A stretch of 10,643 bases of DNA from NCBI GenBank assembly GCA_022561735.1, contig JADFQR010000022.1, positions 1 through 10,643 of the forward strand. The letters are read 5' to 3'. Below, piece by piece: positions 1 to 7,055 of this stretch. The notes under the pieces are model-generated. The model had not been told where the DNA came from and made no database searches. It worked only from the letters and a program-made list of their open reading frames with translations. Position 1 is the stretch's first letter. Every line of letters starts with the position of its first letter. The translations under genes were made by a program, and so were the position numbers. This DNA comes from Chloroflexota bacterium. Its GTDB lineage: Bacteria > Chloroflexota > Dehalococcoidia > UBA1151.

Positions 1-258
1 GTATGTCGCCCGCGTAGCACCTTGCAGAGAGTTGGGTTAACACATGTTTACATCCCGAGGTGACCGTCAACCGGTCTTCCCGAGATGTTCGGGATGCCGG
101 GAAATCTGGGCATAGCGCATTCAGATTCGTCACATGGAACGCCAGCGGGCATAGCGGGACTGGTGACGCTGCGACGACACCGTAATGATCCGGTAACGCG
201 GCCGGGATCAACATTCCCAGTAGAAACGCTACTCTCGTCCAGAGGGGGGAACCAGATT
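1..258. other. Non-coding leader region with two adjacent stem-loops
   Basis: No convincing gene is seen here. All three forward frames entering from the left edge close within about 65 nt, and the reverse-strand open frames look like GC-driven shadows. Two small inverted repeats lie side by side. GACCG (62-66) pairs with CGGTC (72-76) across a 5-nt loop, and TCCCGA (78-83) pairs with TCGGGA (89-94) across a 5-nt loop. They could end an upstream transcript or sit in a leader, but neither has a T-run. A 10-mer, GGGCATAGCG, occurs at 108-117 and again near 147-156, probably by chance. I see no convincing -35/-10 pair. Confidence 0.45.
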
Positions 259-453
259 ATGATCTTGCACAAGGGATGCCCCCGATGCGGGGGCGATGTG
301 ATGGTGGATACCGACCGGTACGGCACGTTCGTGAAGTGCATACAGTGCAGCCGCACCAGGCATGTACAGAAGGAACCGCCGATCGCCGACCTGACCCGCA
401 GACGCTACCCGCGCCTGCCTGGCCAGGAATCGGCAGGCCCGATCGCCGTCTGA
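259..453 (+). CDS. Small zinc-ribbon protein, 64 aa, function unknown
   Basis: This small protein begins with a four-cysteine zinc ribbon: CPRC at residues 7-10 and CIQC at 27-30, with GGD after the first knuckle and an aromatic/acidic stretch between. The rest (about 31-64) is basic, Arg/Pro-rich and probably disordered. Ribbons of this CPxCGGD...CxxC form are common in short uncharacterised bacterial proteins and usually bind one Zn(II); nucleic-acid or protein binding is possible but not shown. I chose ATG 259 because the AGGGGGG tract (243-249) is a good Shine-Dalgarno 9 nt upstream and because the ribbon then sits at the N-terminus. The frame is also open back to an ATG at 85, but those residues look non-coding. 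The next gene follows after 141 nt on the same strand, so co-transcription is possible. Confidence 0.72.
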   Translation: MILHKGCPRCGGDVMVDTDRYGTFVKCIQCSRTRHVQKEPPIADLTRRRYPRLPGQESAGPIAV

Positions 454-461
454 TTCGGCCC

Positions 462-483
462 GGCGCCTGAATATCCGGGCGCC
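462..483 (+). terminator. Weak GC-rich inverted repeat after the zinc-ribbon gene
   Basis: GGCGCC at 462-467 and GGCGCC at 478-483 can pair around a 10-nt loop, starting 9 nt past the stop of the zinc-ribbon gene. No T-run follows, so terminator function is doubtful. It may equally be a chance palindrome in GC-rich DNA. Confidence 0.2.
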
Positions 484-581
484 AGTCACGTCTGCAACTT
501 TCCACGGGTTTCGCGCATCAAACAGCGAAATAGCCGCCACATATCCCGTGCCGATCACACGATCCGGCGCGGATGATCCCC

Positions 582-597
582 GAGGAGAATTGCTATC
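582..597 (+). promoter_or_regulatory. Shine-Dalgarno GAGGAG fixing an ATC start codon
   Basis: GAGGAG occupies 582-587. The in-frame ATC at 595-597 lies 7 nt downstream, an ideal spacing. The only other non-canonical candidate, ATT at 589-591, is 1 nt from the motif, too close for initiation. This site decides the start of the DUF427 gene, whose frame contains no ATG, GTG or TTG between its upstream stop (TGA 574-576) and codon 54. Confidence 0.6.
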
Positions 598-879
598 GCA
601 CGCGCCAGTTACAACGGACACACCCTCGCCGAATCCAAAGACTATGAAGTCGTTGAGGGCAATATCTACTTCCCTCCCGAGTCGATCGATCGCAGTGTTT
701 TCACGGAAAGCTCGCTCGAGACGACGTGCCCGTGGAAGGGCGTTGCCAGCTACTTGAATGTAGTCGTGGATGGCAAGAAACTGAACGACGTCGCCTGGTA
801 CTACCCGGAGCCAAAGAGCGACGCCTCTCACATCAAGGGCTACGTTGCCTTCTACCCACAGATCACGATCGAGAAATAA
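595..879 (+). CDS. DUF427 (PF04248) family protein with apparent ATC start, 94 aa
   Basis: The translation, 94 aa from the ATC, looks like a full-length DUF427 protein. It shows the N-terminal strand SYNGHTLAES (5-14), then NIYFPPE (23-29), the hallmark ESSLETTCPWKG (38-49) with ASY (51-53), AWYYPEP (67-73), and a closing IKGYVAFY (80-87). These are the conserved blocks of the family in order, and about 95 aa is its usual size. The biochemical role of DUF427 is not established. The start is odd: the frame has no canonical start codon until TTG at 754-756 (codon 54), which would remove the CPWKG motif. An ATC at 595 behind GAGGAG gives an N-terminus MARASYNG, typical of the family. The gene either uses a rare AUC start or carries a base change or sequencing error (ATG to ATC). 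The 141-nt spacing to the preceding zinc-ribbon gene allows a shared transcript. Confidence 0.85.
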   Translation: MARASYNGHTLAESKDYEVVEGNIYFPPESIDRSVFTESSLETTCPWKGVASYLNVVVDGKKLNDVAWYYPEPKSDASHIKGYVAFYPQITIEK

Positions 880-1011
880 CGATCGACGTTTGATCTGGAG
901 CGCGGCCAGCTGCCGGCGCGTCTGACACAAGCCCGGAATACATGGCCGGACAACGCGCAACCACCGGTCACATGGCGGAGATCGCGTCCTCCATACGTGT
1001 AGCCAGCCCCC

Positions 1012-1059
1012 ACACACTCGTGTGTAAAACTCGCCCCCGCCCGGGACTTTTCCCGGTTT
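1012..1059. promoter_or_regulatory. Dyad and small hairpin upstream of the pseudokinase-kelch gene
   Basis: Two inverted repeats sit 70-120 nt before the start at 1130. ACACAC (1012-1017) faces GTGTGT (1020-1025) across 2 nt, which is too tight for an RNA hairpin and more like a protein-binding dyad. CCGGGA (1041-1046) pairs with TCCCGG (1051-1056) around a CTTT loop and is followed by TTT. The second could be a weak terminator for the DUF427 transcript or a leader hairpin. I see no clear promoter hexamers. The assignment is tentative. Confidence 0.3.
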
Positions 1060-1129
1060 CACCGCAAAGCCGAAAGCGCGAACTTTCACCTACTTGCGGT
1101 TCACCCGATGGGAGAGTTCAGGGCGTCGT

Positions 1130-4099
1130 ATGGCTATACGCTCCACAGAGACCGGTCAATCAGTCGAAATCGGGGGGTTTCGACTGGTCGAACAACTAGC
1201 CGGTTCACCGGCCGCCCGGTTATACCGGGCGGTCGAGGTGAACTCATCTCGTCCAGTGGCGCTGCGGACCGGCACTTCGTTCGCCAAATCGGCCACAGAT
1301 TCGCTGGCCCTCACGGAAATGGTCGAGTCCGCTCACCGCGCGATGACGATCAATCATTTGAACGTCGCCCGCGTACACGGCGCCGGTATTGAAAATGACT
1401 GGCACTACGTGGCCTCAGAATGGATCCCGCAGACCCTGGCGGAGGCGCTATCCGGCACCGGCCAGGTGACCGTTCGCGAGGCAATCGTCTTCGCTCTGTC
1501 CATCGCACAGGGACTGGCCGCAGCGCACGCCGCAGGACTCACCCACGGCGCCCTCACCCCGCACAACATCCTGATCACGAATGACGAAGTCCCGCACATC
1601 GTTGACTTTGGAGGAATGGCGCTTTCACGACCCGATGGCCGGGTCCCGTACATGTCGCCGGAGCAAGCCAACGGTCAGAAACCGGGCCCGCGCTCTGATC
1701 TGTATTCGCTCGGGTGCATCCTGCACCAGCTCCTCGCCGGCGCACCGCCGTTCCAGGCCCAGGACGCCGAAGCGCTGTTCCAGAAGCACCTGCGAGAGAT
1801 ACCACAGCCGCTCGAGGAGCTCCGGCTGGGCGTACCGGGCGGGCTGAGCGCGCTTGTGCTGGCATGCCTTGAGAAAGATTCGCGCAACCGTCCGCCCACG
1901 ATCGACGACGTGGTTGATCAGCTGAATGACCTGGCCATAGAAATGATGGACACCGGGCGCGGTGGCGGTCCACAGGGAGCGTTCGACGAGAGCCCGGACG
2001 GCTTGATCGTCACCCGTGCGCGCCAGAAATCAGGCCCCGCCCCGAAGCCCGAGCAGACCTCCGGGACATGGGGTCTCGGACCGGCCATGAACGAGGCTCG
2101 GGCTGAACACGCTTCTCTCATTTTGAAGGACGGTCGCATCCTCGCAACCGGGGGGCTGAACGGCGTCGCATCGTGCGACATCTACGACCCGGGATCAGGC
2201 GAGTGGGCCACGGCCACGCCGATGTCAACCGCCCGGTCCGGGCACAGCGCATCCCTGATGGACGACGGCCGAGTTCTCATCACCGGAGGCTACACCGGAG
2301 ATTCGCCGACGGCCTCGGTCGAGGTGTTCAACCCGGAGACCAACACATGGTCCGGCCTTCCACGGATGCTGGAACCCCGCGGGGAGCACACGTCTGAGGC
2401 CCTGGTGGACGGGCGCGTGCTGATCTCCGGAGGCGCAGGTCCGTCCGGAATGCTCGCCACCGCGGAACTGTTCGACCCGGTCACCGAGACGTGGTCGCCG
2501 GTCGATTCCATGTCCGGCCCGCGCGCTCGACACACATCATCACTGCTCCCGGACGGCACCGTTCTGCTCGCAGGAGGGTGCGACGACCTGGGCAGCCTGA
2601 CGACGTCCGAGGTGTTCAACCCGGCGACCATGACATGGGACGCCGGTTACCGTATGCGCCAGGCGCGCCGCCGCCACACCGCCGCCGTGTTAAGTGACGG
2701 CAGCATCCTTGTTACGGGCGGTGAGGACAGTGAAGGACTCAAGATCGGCTCCGCCGAGATATTCAACCGGACAGCCGGGAAATGGCGCCCGGCCGGGCAG
2801 CTCGCCACGCCGCGCAACGATCACGTCGCAGCCATCCTCGCAGACGGCCGGGTTCTTGTGGTCGGAGGTCTCGGAGAGGGCCGGGAACTTTCCAGCGCTG
2901 AAGTGTTTGACCCCTCCACCAGCACGTGGTCGGACGCCGGTGACAGCGGGGTCCCTCGCGCACAGCACACCGCCCACTCCCTTCCGGACGGACGTGTGAT
3001 CATCGCCGGCGGGATTTCAGACGGCAATCCAATACCGGATACGCAACTATTTGATCCTGCGAGCGGCGGCTGGCAATCAGCGCCGAAACTCTCAGAATCC
3101 CGTTACTCACACACCGCCTCCACCCTGCCGTCCGGAGACATCATCGTAGCGGGCGGGTTCAACAAGGAAGGTGCGCTCCGTTCCGTCCGCCTGTACCGCT
3201 CAAGTGAACGCCGGTGGGACCCGGGACCCCCTATGTCCGAGGGCCGGTTTGATCACCGCGCCGTGACGCTGGCGGACGGACGCGTGCTGGTAACCGGCGG
3301 GCGCGCCGGGAACGATGTACTGGCGACAGCCGAGGTACACGATCCCAGGAACGGGACCTGGCAAACCGTACACCGCATGACCGGCCCCAGCACTGAACAC
3401 ACGCTCACCGTGCTTGAAGACGGTCGCGTGCTCTCAGCCGGCGGCTGGGACGGACACAGGATCAGCTTCAACGCGAGCCTCTTCGATCCCGACCGGGACG
3501 TCTGGGTGCGCGTCAGTGAAATGAGACGCCGGAGGCGGGGCCACACAGCCGTTCTTATGTCCGACGGGCGCGTGATGGTCGTAGGCGGTTGGGACGGCAA
3601 GGGCATACTCTCCGAGGCCGAGATATTTAACCCGAAGACCGGACGCTGGTCTCGAACGGACGGGCTCAAACAGAGCCGATACCTCCACATCTCGATGCCA
3701 CTCCCGGACGGCCGGGTAGTGGTGGCAGGCGGGCTCGGAGAGGACGGAGCGCTCTCGTCCGCTGAACTGTTCAATCCGGAGACCGAAATGTGGTCTTACG
3801 GCGGCGAAATGGCACGGGCACGCTATCTGCACTCAGCAGCGGTGCGCGGAGACGGGCGGGTACTCGTCGCCGGAGGCCGGGCTGACTCTTACGTGTACCT
3901 GGCGACCGCCGAGGTGTTCGACCCGGAGTCGCGGGGTTGGAGTCCGGGCGGACGGATGTCACAGGCGCGCATCTGGCACACGATCTCCATGATCGGGGAC
4001 AATCGCGCTATCGCAGTGGGCGGATACCTGGAAGACTCCGGAGGCGGGCGCTTCCTGGACTCAGCGGAACTCTTTGAACCAGAGGACCCGCTCGGGTGA
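1130..4099 (+). CDS. Ser/Thr pseudokinase-kelch repeat protein, 989 aa
   Basis: Residues about 12-272 form a Hanks-type protein kinase fold: FRLVEQLAG (17-25), VALR (43-46), HGALTPHN (139-146), VDFGG (158-162), SPEQ (176-179), SDLYSLGC (189-196) and a late NRPP (253-256). Key residues are lost. The VAxK lysine is Arg46, the HRD aspartate is Ala141, the following catalytic-loop Lys is Thr143, and the glycine loop is degenerate. Only the DFG motif and Asn146 persist, so phosphotransfer is unlikely and a pseudokinase role is inferred. A Gly/Pro-rich linker (about 275-310) leads to fourteen kelch repeats of about 45-50 aa to the C-terminus. No membrane helix separates the halves, so the propellers should be cytosolic, unlike receptor kinases with extracellular sensors. 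ATG 1130 is preferred (AGGG at 1120-1123, 6-nt spacer) over TTG 1094, which lacks a ribosome site. The stop overlaps the next gene. Confidence 0.88.
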   Translation: MAIRSTETGQSVEIGGFRLVEQLAGSPAARLYRAVEVNSSRPVALRTGTSFAKSATDSLALTEMVESAHRAMTINHLNVARVHGAGIENDWHYVASEWIPQTLAEALSGTGQVTVREAIVFALSIAQGLAAAHAAGLTHGALTPHNILITNDEVPHIVDFGGMALSRPDGRVPYMSPEQANGQKPGPRSDLYSLGCILHQLLAGAPPFQAQDAEALFQKHLREIPQPLEELRLGVPGGLSALVLACLEKDSRNRPPTIDDVVDQLNDLAIEMMDTGRGGGPQGAFDESPDGLIVTRARQKSGPAPKPEQTSGTWGLGPAMNEARAEHASLILKDGRILATGGLNGVASCDIYDPGSGEWATATPMSTARSGHSASLMDDGRVLITGGYTGDSPTASVEVFNPETNTWSGLPRMLEPRGEHTSEALVDGRVLISGGAGPSGMLATAELFDPVTETWSPVDSMSGPRARHTSSLLPDGTVLLAGGCDDLGSLTTSEVFNPATMTWDAGYRMRQARRRHTAAVLSDGSILVTGGEDSEGLKIGSAEIFNRTAGKWRPAGQLATPRNDHVAAILADGRVLVVGGLGEGRELSSAEVFDPSTSTWSDAGDSGVPRAQHTAHSLPDGRVIIAGGISDGNPIPDTQLFDPASGGWQSAPKLSESRYSHTASTLPSGDIIVAGGFNKEGALRSVRLYRSSERRWDPGPPMSEGRFDHRAVTLADGRVLVTGGRAGNDVLATAEVHDPRNGTWQTVHRMTGPSTEHTLTVLEDGRVLSAGGWDGHRISFNASLFDPDRDVWVRVSEMRRRRRGHTAVLMSDGRVMVVGGWDGKGILSEAEIFNPKTGRWSRTDGLKQSRYLHISMPLPDGRVVVAGGLGEDGALSSAELFNPETEMWSYGGEMARARYLHSAAVRGDGRVLVAGGRADSYVYLATAEVFDPESRGWSPGGRMSQARIWHTISMIGDNRAIAVGGYLEDSGGGRFLDSAELFEPEDPLG
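2063..4087 (+). repeat. Fourteen tandem kelch repeats, about 48 codons each
   Basis: Each unit carries a His, then (L/M)xDGRVLxxGG, a 10-14 residue loop, (A/S)ExFxP and a Trp about 24-28 residues after DGR. The fourteen GG pairs lie in variants such as DGRILATGG, DGRVLITGG, DGTVLLAGG, DGSILVTGG and, last, DNRAIAVGG. There are also fourteen Trp residues, but the array starts with a Trp (W314) and ends without one. The first strand can therefore complete the last blade, the usual velcro closure of a beta-propeller. Fourteen units fit two seven-bladed propellers. The coding units are diverged at the DNA level, so this is an old expansion. Confidence 0.85.
4082..4099 (+). promoter_or_regulatory. 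Ribosome site and GTGA stop-start overlap coupling two genes
   Basis: GAGGA at 4082-4086, inside the last codons of the kelch gene, lies 9 nt before GTG 4096-4098. That GTG overlaps the TGA stop at 4097-4099. The arrangement predicts translational coupling and near-stoichiometric production of the pseudokinase-kelch protein and the histidine kinase. Confidence 0.75.
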
Positions 4100-6927
4100 A
4101 CGTTTCCCCGGAACACATTGATTTAACATCAGAGCGTTCAGGCGGTGGACTCCACCAACGCTGGCTGCCGTACACAGGAGCGGACGACGACGCTCTACGC
4201 GCCATGATTGATGTCTGCCCGACCGCCGCAGTGATATGGCGGCGTGCGGACAACGAGATCGTCCACGCCAACGCTACTGTGTGCGTCATCCTCGCGTTGG
4301 GCCCGGAAGCCGCGCTGGGCCGCAGCATGGCTGACTTCGTCGCAAACTCCGCCGAACACTCGGCGCTGCTCGACAAACTCGGGCGATCGGGCGCGCTCGA
4401 TCTGGTCGAGTCGACCGCCATCCGCGAGGATGGCTCTCCGATCTGGATATCTTCCTCGCACCGGCCGGTGACCTACCAGGGTCGCCCGTCCGTGTTTACC
4501 GTATTCCACGATGCCACGGCCTCACGTTCCGCCCGGGAAGCTGACCTGGCTGAGGTGAGCAGGCGGACCGCTCTCGCCGTGATAAGCCGCGTGATGAGCA
4601 GCTCAAAACTCGGGCGCTCTGAGTATGAACACCTGGCCGCTGTGATTTACGGCGTAACCCTCTTTGACCGAATCTCCATCAATTCCATCAACCCCGGGGC
4701 CGGCAGTTTCGAAAGCCTTTACATCCAGGGAGCCTCCCTGCCGGACATGGTCGAGGGCCAGGTTCAGCCGCTGGTTGGCACCCCTGACGCGTACGTCGCG
4801 GCGAACCGGGCGGGACTGATGCTGGCAGAGTCCGACGAGAAAGAGCCCCTCCTCCGGTTTCCAACACTGGAAGCGTTTTACGTCGCCGGCCTGCGCTCGT
4901 TCATAGCGGTCCCTCTCATCGCTAACGACAAGGTACTGGGCACCCTCAACATCGCTTCGGTAGAGAGTGACGCATACGGCGCGCAAGACCTTGAGTTCAT
5001 CGAACGTGTCGCCGCACATCTTGCTCCTGCGGTGGAACGCGCACACCTGCGTCAAGCGCTGGAACGGGAAATCCACGAACGTGAGGCGCTGGCCGCTATT
5101 GGACGGGTCGTTGGCGCCTCCCCGGACCTGTCGAAAGTCTCGGATCGATTTCCACGCCTCGTCGCATCGCTGATTCCCGCAGACCGGATCGCGATATCGA
5201 CCCTGAGCGATGATGGTGAATCGATCGACGATCTGTACTCCAGCGGCATCGATGTGCCTGAACGGGACCACGCTGATCGTCCGGTGCCTTCCCACCGTTC
5301 CATGGTGGAACTGGTGGTCACCGACGGACAGACCGTGATGGTCACAGCCCGTACCCCTGAGGACGTGGTTCGGCAGCTCCCCCACCTTCTGCCGGCCTTC
5401 AAAGCCGGGTTACGCTCCTTCCTGTCAGTGCCGCTCACCGCCAACGAGACGGTGTTCGGCGCGCTTCATCTCCGTTCAATCCAGCCCGGAGCGTACGGGG
5501 AGCGAGAGATTGCGCTGGCGGAGGGCATCGCAGCACAGATCGCAGGGGTCGTCGCCATTTCCCGGTTGCGTGCTTCTGAGAAGCGCGTCGCCGAAGAGCG
5601 CCGGGTCCTGTCCGACATCGCAGCCTCCGCCAACCGCGACCTGGACCTCCATCGCATGTTTGAGCGAGTTGCGGACGCGCTCATCCCGGTCATTCCACAT
5701 GACCATATTGAAGTTGCGTTGCTCGAACCCCGGCCCGGGCCGCTTCGACGGGTGTTCCAGAAAGCGGCCGGTGAACCCGGTGTGACCTCAGCAACGATCA
5801 TCGACCCGGGCCCACTACAGGGCTCAACGGAAGACTCTCGTGTCTGGGACAGCCGGCTGCTTGACGCCGAGGACCTCGCGGAAGAGATGGGGTGCGACGG
5901 CATGTTGTCCGCCGTGCAGGCGCCGCTCGGTGTCGAGAGCCGGCGAGTCGGCCACATCCGCCTGATGAGCCGCCGCCCGTCGGCATACTCGAAACTCAGC
6001 ATGGAACTGCTGAACAAGGTAGCGGCCTACGTGACGCCCGCGGTCCAGAACGCCCTCGAACACCGGCAGGCCATTGAGCTGGCGCACGAGCGTGAGCGCG
6101 TCGTTGACCTTGATGCGAGAAACCAGGAACTGGAACGGCTCTCGGACGCCAAGAACCGCTTCATCGCCACGGTCTCGCATGAACTTAAGACCCCCCTCAC
6201 GAGCATGCTGGCGTTCACCGGCATCCTGCAGAAAAATCGCCATGGCGTCCTTGGAGAGCGTGAGATCGGCCAGTTGGACGTCATTAAACGCAATGGCCGC
6301 CGCCTGGCGATCCTTATCGATGACCTGCTCGACCTGGGCCGCATTGAGCGAGGCGACCTGTCACTCAAGATGGTCGAATTTGACGCGTCCTTGATGCTCA
6401 GGGAAGTCCAGACGGCTTTCCAGCCGATCATCGATACAAAACGTCAGACGCTGACCCTGAAAGTGCCCGATTCACAGTTGTGGATCTCCGCTGATCGGGA
6501 TCGCCTGGCCCAGGTGGTGTCAAACCTGGTCAGCAACGCCGGGAAATATTCACCCGAGGGGACGGAGATTACCATCACCGCCCGCCGCCGCCGGGACCGG
6601 CTGTATGTGACCATTGAAGACCACGGCATAGGAATCCCGGAAGCGGATCAGCCGGGCATGTTTTCGTCCTTCTTCCGGGCGAAAAACGAGGCGACACGCG
6701 CCGAGTCCGGTACAGGGCTAGGCCTGTACATTGCGCGGAACATCGTCACGCTCCACGGCGGGCGAATCGAGATCAACTCCGTCGAGGGCGAAGGCACGAC
6801 CGTCAAGTTCAACGTGCCACGCCTGATGGAACAGCCATCAGCCGCCTACCTGGATATGGTCAAGAACCCCGTCCGGCCCGAACCGCGGTCCCGTCTTGAT
6901 GATCTCCGGAGCTCGATCGCCAGTTAG
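4096..6927 (+). CDS. Soluble PAS-GAF-GAF-GAF sensor histidine kinase, 943 aa
   Basis: This is a cytoplasmic multi-sensor histidine kinase. In order it has a PAS domain (about 32-143), three GAF domains (about 157-315, 330-490, 503-655), a coiled-coil linker (about 655-690), HisKA with SHELKTPLTSM and phosphoacceptor His695, and HATPase_c with the N box NLVSNAGKYS (Asn810/Asn814), the G1 box DHGIGIP (from Asp842), the F region SSFFRAKN and the G2 box GTGLGLYIA (from Gly872). All catalytic motifs are intact, so autophosphorylation is expected. No transmembrane segment is seen. GAF1 and GAF2 are recent duplicates (AGLRSFIAVPL versus AGLRSFLSVPL); GAF3 is diverged. GAF1 and GAF2 contain no Cys, so covalent bilin attachment there is unlikely. 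The ligands are unknown. About 35 tail residues follow the kinase core, with no receiver domain. It starts at GTG, overlapping the pseudokinase-kelch gene, which implies joint function. No response regulator is adjacent. Confidence 0.93.
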   Translation: MNVSPEHIDLTSERSGGGLHQRWLPYTGADDDALRAMIDVCPTAAVIWRRADNEIVHANATVCVILALGPEAALGRSMADFVANSAEHSALLDKLGRSGALDLVESTAIREDGSPIWISSSHRPVTYQGRPSVFTVFHDATASRSAREADLAEVSRRTALAVISRVMSSSKLGRSEYEHLAAVIYGVTLFDRISINSINPGAGSFESLYIQGASLPDMVEGQVQPLVGTPDAYVAANRAGLMLAESDEKEPLLRFPTLEAFYVAGLRSFIAVPLIANDKVLGTLNIASVESDAYGAQDLEFIERVAAHLAPAVERAHLRQALEREIHEREALAAIGRVVGASPDLSKVSDRFPRLVASLIPADRIAISTLSDDGESIDDLYSSGIDVPERDHADRPVPSHRSMVELVVTDGQTVMVTARTPEDVVRQLPHLLPAFKAGLRSFLSVPLTANETVFGALHLRSIQPGAYGEREIALAEGIAAQIAGVVAISRLRASEKRVAEERRVLSDIAASANRDLDLHRMFERVADALIPVIPHDHIEVALLEPRPGPLRRVFQKAAGEPGVTSATIIDPGPLQGSTEDSRVWDSRLLDAEDLAEEMGCDGMLSAVQAPLGVESRRVGHIRLMSRRPSAYSKLSMELLNKVAAYVTPAVQNALEHRQAIELAHERERVVDLDARNQELERLSDAKNRFIATVSHELKTPLTSMLAFTGILQKNRHGVLGEREIGQLDVIKRNGRRLAILIDDLLDLGRIERGDLSLKMVEFDASLMLREVQTAFQPIIDTKRQTLTLKVPDSQLWISADRDRLAQVVSNLVSNAGKYSPEGTEITITARRRRDRLYVTIEDHGIGIPEADQPGMFSSFFRAKNEATRAESGTGLGLYIARNIVTLHGGRIEINSVEGEGTTVKFNVPRLMEQPSAAYLDMVKNPVRPEPRSRLDDLRSSIAS

Positions 6928-6964
6928 TCCGCCTGTGGCTTCGCGACGGACATCGACCCCGTCT

Positions 6965-6987
6965 TGACCGTGGCGTCGCGTGACCGT
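6965..6987. repeat. Direct repeat TGACCGT-N9-TGACCGT
   Basis: Two identical heptamers, 6965-6971 and 6981-6987, are separated by 9 nt (16-nt period) in the 128-nt gap between the histidine kinase gene and the P-loop gene. The layout resembles a tandem operator for a response regulator, but the heptamer also occurs elsewhere in the window (61-67, for example) and inside genes, so chance is not excluded. Confidence 0.25.
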
Positions 6988-7008
6988 TTACTGGGCTCGC
7001 CATAGATC

Positions 7009-7024
7009 AGCCGGTGTTCCGGCT
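7009..7024 (+). other. Small stem-loop ahead of the P-loop gene
   Basis: AGCCGG (7009-7014) pairs with CCGGCT (7019-7024) around a TGTT tetraloop. There is no T-run, so it is more likely a leader hairpin than a terminator. The alternative GTG start at 7014 falls inside this stem, one reason to prefer the downstream start at 7056. Confidence 0.3.
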
Positions 7025-7055
7025 CGGAAATTCAATCAATTCGGGGGCCCATGCC

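Noticed and set aside
85..258. Upstream extension of the zinc-ribbon frame from ATG 85
   Set aside because: The added residues have no family-like features, and the strong ribosome site lies directly before ATG 259.
904..917. GGCCAGCTGCCGG shared with the region near 7867
   Set aside because: A single 13-nt match between two GC-rich gaps without other similarity; probably chance.
229..1089. Reverse-strand open frame of 286 codons
   Set aside because: It lies antisense to both the zinc-ribbon gene and the DUF427 gene, whose translations carry clear family motifs. Its own translation is Arg/Gly/Val-rich without recognisable domains.
1094..1129. TTG start for the pseudokinase-kelch gene
   Set aside because: No Shine-Dalgarno precedes it. 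ATG 1130 has AGGG at suitable spacing and still contains the whole kinase fold.
3253..3774. Reverse-strand open frame opposite the kelch repeats, with a periodic Ser/Pro/Thr pattern
   Set aside because: The periodicity (PPATTTRPS-like) is simply the complement of the kelch repeats.
2063..4087. Tandem repeats as a CRISPR array or DNA satellite
   Set aside because: The periodicity of about 135-150 nt is a protein-level kelch repeat inside an intact reading frame. The units are diverged in DNA and there are no spacer-like segments.
4603..5385. Reverse-strand open frame of 260 codons within the histidine kinase
   Set aside because: It is wholly antisense to GAF1/GAF2 coding sequence and no domain is recognisable.
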